From the NCBI GenBank assembly GCA_000245075.1, contig JH599961.1, forward strand, positions 1 to 64,000: a stretch of DNA of 64,000 nucleotides, read 5' to 3'. The position numbers and the translations under genes were made by a program. Positions 1 through 7,113 of this stretch are shown one piece after another (the first letter of the stretch is position 1; every line of letters starts with the position of its first letter). The stretch is from Acetobacteraceae bacterium AT-5844 (lineage in GTDB: Bacteria; Pseudomonadota; Alphaproteobacteria; Acetobacterales; Acetobacteraceae). The notes beneath the pieces were generated by a model. The model did no database searches. It saw only the letters and a program-made list of their open reading frames with translations, and had not been told where the DNA came from.

Positions 1-216
1 TGTGGTGATCACAAGCCACGTCGAGTTATCGACACTTCCTTCTACCTGAATTCTAAGGCTAGTGCCGTTAGGTCCTGCGAAAGCCGCAGAGAAAATCACC
101 GTGGCCGCGTAAGGCGCAGTGGGATTCGTGCCCAAGTCCAGGACATTGATGCTCACCCGTGAGGTGGTGAGGGCAGTTGCTGGGGGATCAAAGGAGAGTG
201 TGCTGTCGAGCAGCAT
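1..216 (-). CDS. Partial phage structural protein, Bbp16-like capsid cement protein
   Basis: The reverse strand is open from an ATG at 216 to the window edge (72 residues, C-terminus missing). It has a good ribosome binding site, GAGGAA, about six bases upstream. The N-terminus starts MLLDSTLSFD and carries VSINVLDLGTN, which resembles the N-terminal pattern of Bbp16-type capsid decoration proteins of tailed phages (xxDxxxxFSD...NVIDLG). This suggests a prophage or prophage remnant lying mostly to the left of the window. The upstream side (217 onward) holds no other phage gene, so the usual capsid gene order is broken. The family assignment is from a short match and is tentative. Confidence 0.5.
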   Translation of the reverse strand, partial: MLLDSTLSFDPPATALTTSRVSINVLDLGTNPTAPYAATVIFSAAFAGPNGTSLRIQVEGSVDNSTWLVITT

Positions 217-1004
217 GTGGTTTTCCTCGTCAGATGGTTATCAAGGGTCACATGCTGGAACACTTTGATGTTAAATGTGAGTGTGAAACAATAATTTTGT
301 GTTTAAAGAAAATGCGATCATCAACCGCCTGCGGGGCGATAACCGCCCTTTATTCTTGTCGGCGCAGGGTGCGAAGACATCCTTTTCAACGGTTGTTGGG
401 CCATCAAAAACAATTCCCATGGTTTCCATCTTTACCGGATGGAGCGCTGCAGGTCGTCGCGCGCGGAGCGAAGTAGGACGGTGCCTGACATGCCTACCGC
501 TCCTTGATTTCTGAGTTGGGTCCGCGCTGGCCCTCGCAGCTGCGAGGGCTAGTTCGCCAGGCAGGGTGCAATGGGCACTCGAGCGTGGCGTCCTCGCCGT
601 TCCGTTGGCGAAATGCAGTCGACTGCCGAGGCGCTGGCGCGGGTCAAGGTATTTGCGGCCAAGCTGACGTGAAGGCCGTCATCGACACTCTTGATCCGGC
701 CTGGGGTATTCTTGAGAGCGATTAGATGGGCCCCAGATGGCCGAGGTGGGAGGACAGGGCTATCGTCGGAGGATAAATCCACTTTGTCCGCTTCGCGCCT
801 ACTCCGGTCAGGCCTCAGCCATTGTCGAATTCCCGATAGCGGGCGTGGCCCTCACCGCCGTGCGGCTGAGTAGGTGGCTTTACAGCAGTCTATTTTCCAT
901 CAGCCAACTGCCAGTAAGCGGACGTCCCCTTTTACGCGTTCTGGGACTGCGGCTTCACGCCGGGCCTGTGGGGCGCGTGCCGGTTCTGTTGCAAACATTG
1001 GCTT
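217..1004. other. Non-coding stretch with no supported gene
   Basis: About 790 bases lie between the phage-like gene and the aspartate dehydrogenase gene. Short open frames exist on both strands but none has a plausible ribosome binding site together with a recognisable protein. The only structured element I see is an IS6-like terminal sequence near 982. The stretch looks like a junction of decayed mobile DNA. Confidence 0.5.
982..1002 (+). repeat. IS6-family-like terminal inverted repeat, solo
   Basis: The sequence GGTTCTGTTGCAAACATTGG matches the general form of IS6/IS26/IS6100 ends, GGYWCTGTTGCAAA. It stops three bases short of the stop codon of the aspartate dehydrogenase gene (1005-1007). 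I find no partner end in opposite orientation and no DDE transposase beside it. If real, it is a remnant left by an old insertion or deletion. Confidence 0.35.
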
Positions 1005-1826
1005 TCAGACGATCAAGGTGGACACCCGGTTGAGGAGGTGTCGCGCCAAGCTGTAGCCCGCCGTGAGGGAGGTCTTTGGGTTTTCGGGGGAGGCGCGCCC
1101 CTCCAGCCGGATGGTAAAGTCTACCGCGGCGGAGCGAAGTGCGATCTCGTGCACATTGCCACTAAGAGTGGGATCGGCCACCAGCCGCACCTGCGTCGCG
1201 TCAAAGCCGACGCCGGCCAGGGCGATGGTCGCCGCCACATTGGCATTCTGCGGATAGGCGCTGGCGGCCTCCCGTGCCGATCCCTCGAAGAAGGTCGCCG
1301 GCTGGTGCAGGGCTTCGAGGTCCAACACGGCCTCCGCCCGGGTCCCGCGCCAGGCGCGGGGCGGCTTCCGGCCGGTATAGGTCACGGATTCCAGGCCGGA
1401 GAGTCGGGCCGCCACCAGCGCGTCGATGCCGCCCACCGCTCCGGCGGGCAAGCTAAGCCGGCCGCCCCCTGTCCGCGCCGCGGCCTGCAGATCCCCGCGC
1501 AGCGCGTCATCAGCCAGCGCACCGGCAGAGATCAGCACCAATTCGCGCCCAGCGGCGAGCACAGCGGCGCCATGCTGGCGCACAGCCGCGTGGCCGGCGC
1601 ATTCCGCCACCACCTCGGCCCCCGCCGCCAACATTTCCGGCAGGCTTTGATACACCGCCATGCGGCGGGCGATGCGCGCCCCGTGCCGCTCCAGCAGCGC
1701 CGCCGCGCGGGGGGAGCCGGTGGAGAGAAGAGAAAGCTGGTCCAGCGGCGCGGGCATGGCATCGGCCAGGGCACGGAGCAATGTCTCCGCCATGCCGCCG
1801 GCCCCGATCACTCCCAGGTGGCGCAT
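1005..1826 (-). CDS. aspDH: L-aspartate dehydrogenase
   Basis: This 273-residue protein belongs to the NAD(P)-dependent aspartate dehydrogenase (NadX-type) family, which interconverts L-aspartate and oxaloacetate/iminoaspartate. A Rossmann motif GAGGMAE sits at residues 8-14, a YPQNANVAATIALAG segment lies in the substrate domain, and the family tail NPKTS is at about residues 249-253. Length is normal. The ATG at 1826 is chosen because the Rossmann motif follows at once; a longer in-frame extension runs into the preceding hydrolase gene. It is the last gene of an operon with a hydrolase and a TctC receptor, suggesting catabolism of an amino or dicarboxylic acid. NAD synthesis is less likely because nadA/nadC are absent nearby. 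Confidence 0.85.
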   Translation of the reverse strand: MRHLGVIGAGGMAETLLRALADAMPAPLDQLSLLSTGSPRAAALLERHGARIARRMAVYQSLPEMLAAGAEVVAECAGHAAVRQHGAAVLAAGRELVLISAGALADDALRGDLQAAARTGGGRLSLPAGAVGGIDALVAARLSGLESVTYTGRKPPRAWRGTRAEAVLDLEALHQPATFFEGSAREAASAYPQNANVAATIALAGVGFDATQVRLVADPTLSGNVHEIALRSAAVDFTIRLEGRASPENPKTSLTAGYSLARHLLNRVSTLIV

Positions 1827-1848
1827 CGACGTCTTCCTTTTTGTCAGC

Positions 1849-2667
1849 TTAGCGTAGGATGGAGTCCCGGAGCAGCGCGGCCACAACATCGGGCGCTTCC
1901 TGTGGCAGGGCATGGCCTGCCTTGGGGATTTCAGCAAAGGGCGTGCCGAGGGGAAGCGCGGCATGAAGCCGGCGGGCCTGGGCGGGTGGGGTGACGACGT
2001 CCTCCGCGCCCACGCCCACCAGCAGTGGGCCGTGGAGCAGGTCGGCATCGGCCAGCAAATCCCCGGCGCCAAGCGCCCGCACGGCTGCGGCGTAGCCGTC
2101 CAGCCTCACCGCCGCCATGCCCCGCCGCACCCCTTCCAGCACCGCCGGCTTGTGCGCGGGCTGGAAGACCAGCCGCGCCGCGCGTTTCGCGGCGAAGGCC
2201 TCGGGGCCGAGCTGCCGGAGATCGTCGATGCGCGCCTGCACGCCGTCCGGCAGAGGCGCCCCCGGCGGCACGGCGTAGCCCAGCGCAGGGGAAAGGAGCG
2301 CCAGCCCCGCCACACGCTCCGGATGCAAGGCTGCGAAGCGGGCGGCGAAGAGACAGCCCAGCGAATGCCCGGCGATGGCGACGCGTTCCAACCCCAGCGT
2401 GTCGAGCAACCGCAACACGGCGCCGGCATAATGCTCCGGCCGCGCCTCGGTCTCGCCCAGCGGGGCGGAGCCGCCATAGCCTGGCGCGTCCCAGGCCAGG
2501 GCGCGCTGCCCTGGCGGCAGCGCTGCCATCACGCCCAGCCAGCTTTCCGCATGGCTGCCGATGCCATGCAGCAGCAGCAAGGCCGGCCGCACGGAATCGC
2601 CCGCCCGCTCCAGGAAGGAGAGGCCGGCTGCGTCGAGCCGTGACAGCGCGTGGCGGGGCGTGTCCAT
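1849..2667 (-). CDS. Alpha/beta-fold hydrolase
   Basis: A 272-residue cytoplasmic alpha/beta hydrolase. The oxyanion motif HGIG is at residues 34-37, the nucleophile elbow GHSLG puts the serine at 102, the acid is likely Asp223 in GAEDVVTPP, and the histidine is His252 in AGHALPQ. All triad members are present. The family includes esterases, C-C bond hydrolases and haloperoxidase-like enzymes, so the substrate cannot be read from sequence. The ATG at 2667 lies four bases after the stop codon of the upstream TctC gene, so the two are probably co-transcribed and translationally coupled. Confidence 0.85.
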   Translation of the reverse strand: MDTPRHALSRLDAAGLSFLERAGDSVRPALLLLHGIGSHAESWLGVMAALPPGQRALAWDAPGYGGSAPLGETEARPEHYAGAVLRLLDTLGLERVAIAGHSLGCLFAARFAALHPERVAGLALLSPALGYAVPPGAPLPDGVQARIDDLRQLGPEAFAAKRAARLVFQPAHKPAVLEGVRRGMAAVRLDGYAAAVRALGAGDLLADADLLHGPLLVGVGAEDVVTPPAQARRLHAALPLGTPFAEIPKAGHALPQEAPDVVAALLRDSILR

Positions 2668-2671
2668 GATC

Positions 2672-3664
2672 TTAGAGCCCGGCCTCGATATGCCGCTCGC
2701 GAATTACCTCCGCCCAGGTGGCTGTCTCCTGGCGGATGCGCTGAGCAAAATCCGCCTGGCTTTCCTCCACCAGCGCCAGACCTTGCGCCTTCAGCATTTG
2801 CAAGGTGTCGGGCGCGTGCAGCACCGCCCGGATGCGCTCGAAGATTGCGGCCTGCACCGGCTGGGGTGTCTGCTTTGGCGCCAGCAGCCCATACCAGGAG
2901 GTGATGTCGATCCCCTCAATTCCCTCCTCGGCCAGGGTCGGAATTTCGGGCGCCGTCTCGCTGCGGGTAGCGGTGGTGAGGGCGAGGGCACGAAGCTGCC
3001 CGCCTTGGATAGCGCTGAGCACAGCGGGGAGATTGCTGAACAGCAGTTGCACCTGGCCGGAAATGGCATCAGCCACCGCATGGCTGGAACCCTTATAGGG
3101 CACGTGCAGCATGGAGATGCCGGCCTTCTGTGCCAGCAGCTCGCCCGCCAGATGCAGCTGACTGCCGACGCCGGGGGAGGCATAGGTCACGCCGTCGGTC
3201 TGCTGCTTCGCAAAGGCCAGCAGCTCCTGGAAATTACGGACGGGCAAGGAAGCGGGACAGACGATGACATTCGGCGCCGTCGCCAGCAGGCTGATCGGCG
3301 CGAAATCCCGCTCCACATCATAGGGCAGGTTGCTCATCAGCGTCGGGTTGATGGTCAGGTTGCCGGCCGGCACGATCAGCAGCGTGTTGCCATCGGGCTT
3401 GGCGCGGCGCGCGAAATCGATGCCGATATTACCCTGTGCGCCCACCCGGTTATCGACAATGACGGTCTGGCTCGTGGCCGCCTGGATGCCCATGGCCACG
3501 GCGCGCGCCAGCACATCGACCGGCCCGCCCGCCGTGAAGGGTGCGACGATCGTCACCTGCGCCTCCGGCCAGGTGGCGGCATGGGAGCGGCGCGGCATGG
3601 CGAGCAGCCCGGCCGAAGCGGCGAGCAGGGCGCGGCGGCCGGGGAGAAAGGGTGAGGCTGTCAC
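2672..3664 (-). CDS. Tripartite tricarboxylate transporter substrate-binding protein (TctC/Bug)
   Basis: A 330-residue periplasmic receptor of the Bug/TctC family, which binds carboxylates or related small metabolites. The N-terminus has an export signal with a twin arginine (GRRALLAASAG) ending near SHAA. The mature protein shows the family start VTIVAPFTAGGPVDVLAR and the motif VIVDNRVGAQGNIG. No TctA or TctB membrane partner is encoded nearby, which is usual for the expanded orphan receptors of Burkholderiales and Acetobacteraceae. The start overlaps the IclR gene stop by four bases (ATGA), so the regulator and receptor share an operon with the hydrolase and aspartate dehydrogenase. Confidence 0.9.
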   Translation of the reverse strand: MTASPFLPGRRALLAASAGLLAMPRRSHAATWPEAQVTIVAPFTAGGPVDVLARAVAMGIQAATSQTVIVDNRVGAQGNIGIDFARRAKPDGNTLLIVPAGNLTINPTLMSNLPYDVERDFAPISLLATAPNVIVCPASLPVRNFQELLAFAKQQTDGVTYASPGVGSQLHLAGELLAQKAGISMLHVPYKGSSHAVADAISGQVQLLFSNLPAVLSAIQGGQLRALALTTATRSETAPEIPTLAEEGIEGIDITSWYGLLAPKQTPQPVQAAIFERIRAVLHAPDTLQMLKAQGLALVEESQADFAQRIRQETATWAEVIRERHIEAGL

Positions 3665-4539
3665 GGCGGATCGGATCCTTGGCAGGCGGGGGAGGCCGGT
3701 GATGGCGGCGGGTTGTCTCCCGCCGTGTACTGGTTCGCGGCCGGGTCGTGGCCCAGGGCGCGGGAGAGTTCCGCCGCCGCCCGCAGGACCTCCTGGCGCA
3801 AACTGCCATGCAGTTCCTGCTCCGAGACATGCAGCGCCACGGCGGAGACGTTGATGGCGGCGACGACGGCGCCCGACACGTCGCGCACGGGGGCGGCGGC
3901 CACGGCCACCCCTTCCTCGAAGCCGGACGCGCTGGCGACGAAGCCATTGGTACGGTCAATGGCGAGCTGTGCCTGCAGCATGGGCAGGGTCAACGAGGTG
4001 CGGGGAGTGAAGCCCTGTAGCGCATTGCCGGTGTAGCGGCGGGCGAGCTCGGCCTCCGGCAGGGCGGCGAGGAGGATGCGGCCCATCGCGGTGGCGTGGG
4101 CCGGCAGGCGGCTGCCAAGCTGCACATTGCTGGCCACGGAGCGCCGCGTCGGCACACGCGCGACGTAGACAACCTCCGTGCCTTCCAGAATGCCGAGATG
4201 AGCGGACCAGCCGGTGCGGTCGCGCAGCGCCTCCAGCGCCGGGCCCGCCACCTCCACCAGATCCCGCGAGGCCAGATAGCCATAGCCCAGGCGGAGAACC
4301 TCCGGCCCCAGCGCATAGCGCCGGTTGCGCGGATCGTGCCGCAGGAAGCCCAAATGCTCGAGCGTGTAGGCCAGGCGGTAGGCGGCGGAGCGGGTGACGC
4401 CGATCGCCGCTGCCAACTCGGCCAGTGTCATCTCTGCCCGGCCGGGCTCGAAGGCCTTCAGCAGACCGAGCCCGCGGATCAGGGCGGGAACAAGGTAGCG
4501 TTCATCAGGCTCGGGGCGGGCGGGATCCGGGGTCTCCAT
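3661..4539 (-). CDS. IclR-family transcriptional regulator
   Basis: A 292-residue regulator with an N-terminal winged helix (about residues 18-80, MTLAELAAAIGVTRSAAYR) and a C-terminal IclR effector domain (about 95-265, including GRILLAALP and ASGFEEGVAVAAAPVRD). It is the first gene of the minus-strand operon with TctC, hydrolase and aspartate dehydrogenase, and faces away from the bicupin gene. It probably controls both directions from the shared 124-base region. The C-terminal tail of about 25 residues is Pro/Ser rich and lies outside the domain. Confidence 0.9.
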   Translation of the reverse strand: METPDPARPEPDERYLVPALIRGLGLLKAFEPGRAEMTLAELAAAIGVTRSAAYRLAYTLEHLGFLRHDPRNRRYALGPEVLRLGYGYLASRDLVEVAGPALEALRDRTGWSAHLGILEGTEVVYVARVPTRRSVASNVQLGSRLPAHATAMGRILLAALPEAELARRYTGNALQGFTPRTSLTLPMLQAQLAIDRTNGFVASASGFEEGVAVAAAPVRDVSGAVVAAINVSAVALHVSEQELHGSLRQEVLRAAAELSRALGHDPAANQYTAGDNPPPSPASPACQGSDPP

Positions 4540-4564
4540 ACCGCCTTCCTGTAGGCCCGAAATG

Positions 4565-4593
4565 TTGGCCTGTCAAACATAGTATCGTATATG
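4565..4593 (+). promoter_or_regulatory. Putative promoter for the bicupin gene with IclR-type control region
   Basis: A TTGGCC -35-like hexamer and a TATATG -10-like hexamer are separated by exactly 17 bases in the divergent region between the IclR regulator and the bicupin. The spacer and -10 include the short direct repeat GTATCGTAT, the most AT-rich spot in the gap and a candidate regulator contact site. The promoter assignment is by pattern only. Confidence 0.35.
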
Positions 4594-4663
4594 AACTTTC
4601 CGCTTGAACCCGTCGGTGGGTGGCGACATGCTGAAAGCCGCCAGAACAGGGGAGCCATCGGGC

Positions 4664-5611
4664 ATGAACGTCATCCTCTCGCCCAGCAGCACGCTGGAAG
4701 CGGAGTTCCGCAGCCATATCGGCCGTCATGTCGAAAAATCCTTTGACTGGGACGCGTTCCCCAGCAACCGGGGCTTCCCCGATCTGGCGCGGGCGCAGAT
4801 GCGCTACATCGGCTCCGGTGGTTCGCCCAAGCTCGGCGACACCAGCACGCTGAAGCCCGAGCACTTCACTATCAGCCTCATCCACAAGCCAGTCGGCAAG
4901 TATGCCGCCTGCCACGCGCATGAAATCGAGGAATCCTTCCTCATCATCGATGGCGTGCTCGTCGTGGGCTGGGAGAAAGATGGCGAAGTGGTCGAGGTTC
5001 AGCTCGGCCCCAAGGACATGATCCTGAACGCGCGCGATGTCGGCCACGGATTTCGCAATGACGGGGTGGAACCGGTGCTGATGTCCATCAGCGTCGATGT
5101 CGGCAAGCCGCTGCCGCCGCGCTACCTCTATCACCCGAAGAACACGGCGCCGGAGCTGGCGCGCTCCTTCGGTGCCGAACCGGGCAAGACCATGCGCTTT
5201 GACCGCAACAGCGACCATCCGCTGCAACGGATGATGGCCGCGAAGGTCGCCCGTTTCACCGAGCTGCCGACGCGCTGGGAAGAGGCCGGCTTCGCGCGCA
5301 AGGTCTATGTCGGCGAGGGCGGCATCCAGTCCGATACGGCGCGCAAGGAGATGCTTGGCGTGCCTCGCGGCGTTGGGGTGCGGCCCTATGAACGCCCGGT
5401 GGAAGACGCCTTCCTGGTCCTGGAAGGCAGCCTGACCGTCGGCTGGGAGGAGAATGGCCGCACGGTGGAGGCTGAACTTGGCCCGCGCGACCTGGTGATG
5501 AACCCCGCCGGGCGCCGCCACTGGTTCCGCAACACCGGCATGTCCGATGCCGTTGTCTGGAGCGTCATCGGCGACAGTGGCGCGGAGACGGTGCGCTTCC
5601 AGGCCGCCTGA
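4664..5611 (+). CDS. Bicupin (two-cupin-domain) protein
   Basis: About 315 residues with two related cupin halves. The first contains HAHEIEESFLIIDGVLVVGW and DMILNARDVGHGFRN; the second contains EDAFLVLEGSLTVGW and DLVMNPAGRRHWFRN. Such double cupins are usually metal-dependent dioxygenases, isomerases or binding proteins. The first half keeps a HxH-like cluster, while the second (RPYERPVEDAFL) has lost it, so only one site may bind metal. The ATG at 4664 is preferred because AGGGGAG precedes it; in-frame TTG 4604 and ATG 4628 upstream have weaker sites. It is divergent from the IclR operon and probably acts on the same compound. Confidence 0.75.
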   Translation: MNVILSPSSTLEAEFRSHIGRHVEKSFDWDAFPSNRGFPDLARAQMRYIGSGGSPKLGDTSTLKPEHFTISLIHKPVGKYAACHAHEIEESFLIIDGVLVVGWEKDGEVVEVQLGPKDMILNARDVGHGFRNDGVEPVLMSISVDVGKPLPPRYLYHPKNTAPELARSFGAEPGKTMRFDRNSDHPLQRMMAAKVARFTELPTRWEEAGFARKVYVGEGGIQSDTARKEMLGVPRGVGVRPYERPVEDAFLVLEGSLTVGWEENGRTVEAELGPRDLVMNPAGRRHWFRNTGMSDAVVWSVIGDSGAETVRFQAA

Positions 5612-5625
5612 GGCTCCCGCTCAGG
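5607..5625 (+). terminator. Short hairpin at the end of the bicupin gene
   Basis: CCTGAG (5607-5612) pairs perfectly with CTCAGG (5620-5625) across a seven-base loop, overlapping the stop codon. No T-tract follows, so termination by it alone is doubtful. The 5626-5900 stretch after it holds no gene I can support. Confidence 0.3.
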
Positions 5626-5900
5626 GACCGGGTTCCCTGGCGCCGTGCGACGCCGAGGCGCCAGCGGCCCCGTCCTGGGTTCCCTTCGTCCGGAAAGGGC
5701 GCCGCCGGTCTCATGTCCGCTTCAGGGCACCTAGCCCGAGAAGCGGACAAGCAGATTCCGGCCAAGAGCAGTTCGGCCCAGGTCTTTGTCAGGCAGATCG
5801 CTTGGCGCCTGCGAGCAGAGGGCGACCAGCCCCGCGGTGGCGAGCAGCGGCCGGTTCTTGCCCATGCGCTGGGCGGTGCTGTCGATGGCGGCCAAGAGAC

Positions 5901-6494
5901 CTACCTCGATGATATGTTCACGCGCACGCCAGGGCGGCTGTTGCTTCCTGCTATGCGAGCCTGCCAAGTCAGAAGGTAGCCGTATTGCCATTCAGGATTT
6001 GTGGCGACGAACAGCACGTTGGCGAAGCCCGCGGCCCACTGGCCCGTGCCGAGCGCACGATCCGTGGCAGTGGGAGCGGTAAGCTGTGGTCCGATACCAA
6101 AACTAATGCCGGGGTTGCCTGTGTCGAAGAGATAGGCGGCGAAGACGTTCAGGTCGCCGAGGCCTGTCTCGTGCGATCCATCCGGCAGACCCGGATAGGT
6201 GCTGATCGGCAGCGTGGCCCGCGCGATCCAGTTCGTGTCGCCAATCGAGAAGGGCTGGGCACCACGGAGAAGGAACGCGTTAGCGGACTCACCGAAGCCG
6301 CTTAGCCGGCCGGTGAACTGATTCTGAAAGTTCAGCGACGTCGTGCTGGCCAAGGGATTATTAGCCTGCGCCTCGGCATCACCGGACGCCTGGGCGAAGA
6401 CCGGATGAACCAAGGCGACGACGCAGAAGACGGAAGCGAGTACCGCCGTCACACGCACCCGGCGGAAAGCGCATAATCCTATAGCTTTTGCCAT
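5901..6494 (-). pseudogene. Truncated outer-membrane transporter/porin-like protein
   Basis: About 197 residues from the ATG at 6494, with a signal peptide ending near HPVFAQ and the segment NPLASTTSLNFQNQFTGRLSG. These features are typical of a family of roughly 270-300-residue outer-membrane 'transporter' proteins. Conserved parts continue through GLGDLNVFAAYLFDTG and QYGYLLTWQA, then the reading frame ends in an unrelated tail (RIAGSNSRPGVRVNISSR). The last third of the barrel is therefore missing, and I find no continuation in other frames downstream. It is last in a cluster with a frameshifted sulfatase, so the whole locus appears to be decaying. Confidence 0.6.
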
Positions 6495-6559
6495 TTGAAG
6501 AACCCTTCGGTGATGATGGGCACAACTACAGAAGTAGGACCGCGCTTTCCGGTCGTGAA

Positions 6560-7099
6560 TTAAGCGCACAGGAACCGGCTGTATCCGACCTCCGGGAAGG
6601 CCATCAGCAGTGCTGAAACGATCTTTTCCCGCTTCGTCTCCTCGGCATCGACCACAAGCAAACCACTTCGGATTGCCTCCGCGCCCGTAAGTTTGCCCGC
6701 CAGGATGTGCCGCAGGGCGCTTTCAGCACCCACGATAACGGCGTCCCGTTCTCTGACGTCATCAGAGGCGACTCTCGGCGGCTCCGGCCTGCAATTCGGG
6801 TCAAACCCTTGGGCCGTTGGATGGAAGAATCCCCAGGTACGGCTTTCGACCATGAGCGCAAAGAAGTCCGGCATATCGAGCAGGCCTGGCCGGTCCAGAG
6901 CGTATTCAAACCGCTCCTGGAGGGATTTCAAGGCTTCGATCGCTTCGACCCGGAGAGGCTTTGCCATCTGCTCTGATAGCGTCGCCTTCACGGTGGGTAG
7001 CAGGCCAGCGTCGATGGCCTGCCGGGTGGCGACAGCCACCGACAGGCTCATCGGATGCTCGACGCTGAATTCGATCCTCAGATCGCATATCGTACACAT
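6560..7099 (-). CDS. Conserved hypothetical protein with N-terminal CxxC
   Basis: A 179-residue protein that starts MCTICDLRIEF and has no signal peptide or membrane segment. The CxxC pair at residues 2-5 could bind metal or form a disulphide. The rest looks mostly helical (TRQAIDAGLLPTVKATL, LTGAEAIRSGLLVVD). I do not recognise a characterised family. It lies 14 bases after the sulfatase gene and about 65 bases before the outer-membrane protein gene, all on the same strand, so it probably belonged to the same alkylsulfate-related operon. Unlike its neighbours its frame looks intact. Confidence 0.6.
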   Translation of the reverse strand: MCTICDLRIEFSVEHPMSLSVAVATRQAIDAGLLPTVKATLSEQMAKPLRVEAIEALKSLQERFEYALDRPGLLDMPDFFALMVESRTWGFFHPTAQGFDPNCRPEPPRVASDDVRERDAVIVGAESALRHILAGKLTGAEAIRSGLLVVDAEETKREKIVSALLMAFPEVGYSRFLCA

Positions 7100-7113
7100 G
7101 GCATTCGCCCTGT

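Noticed and set aside
1038-1994. 318-codon plus-strand frame opposite aspartate dehydrogenase
   Set aside because: Antisense shadow rich in Gly, Arg and His; the minus-strand enzyme has clear motifs.
4505-5521. 338-codon minus-strand frame opposite the bicupin
   Set aside because: Composition and lack of motifs mark it as a shadow of the plus-strand bicupin.
5731-5991. 86-codon minus-strand frame after the truncated porin
   Set aside because: It could have been the missing porin C-terminus, but the residues show no barrel strands or match to that family.
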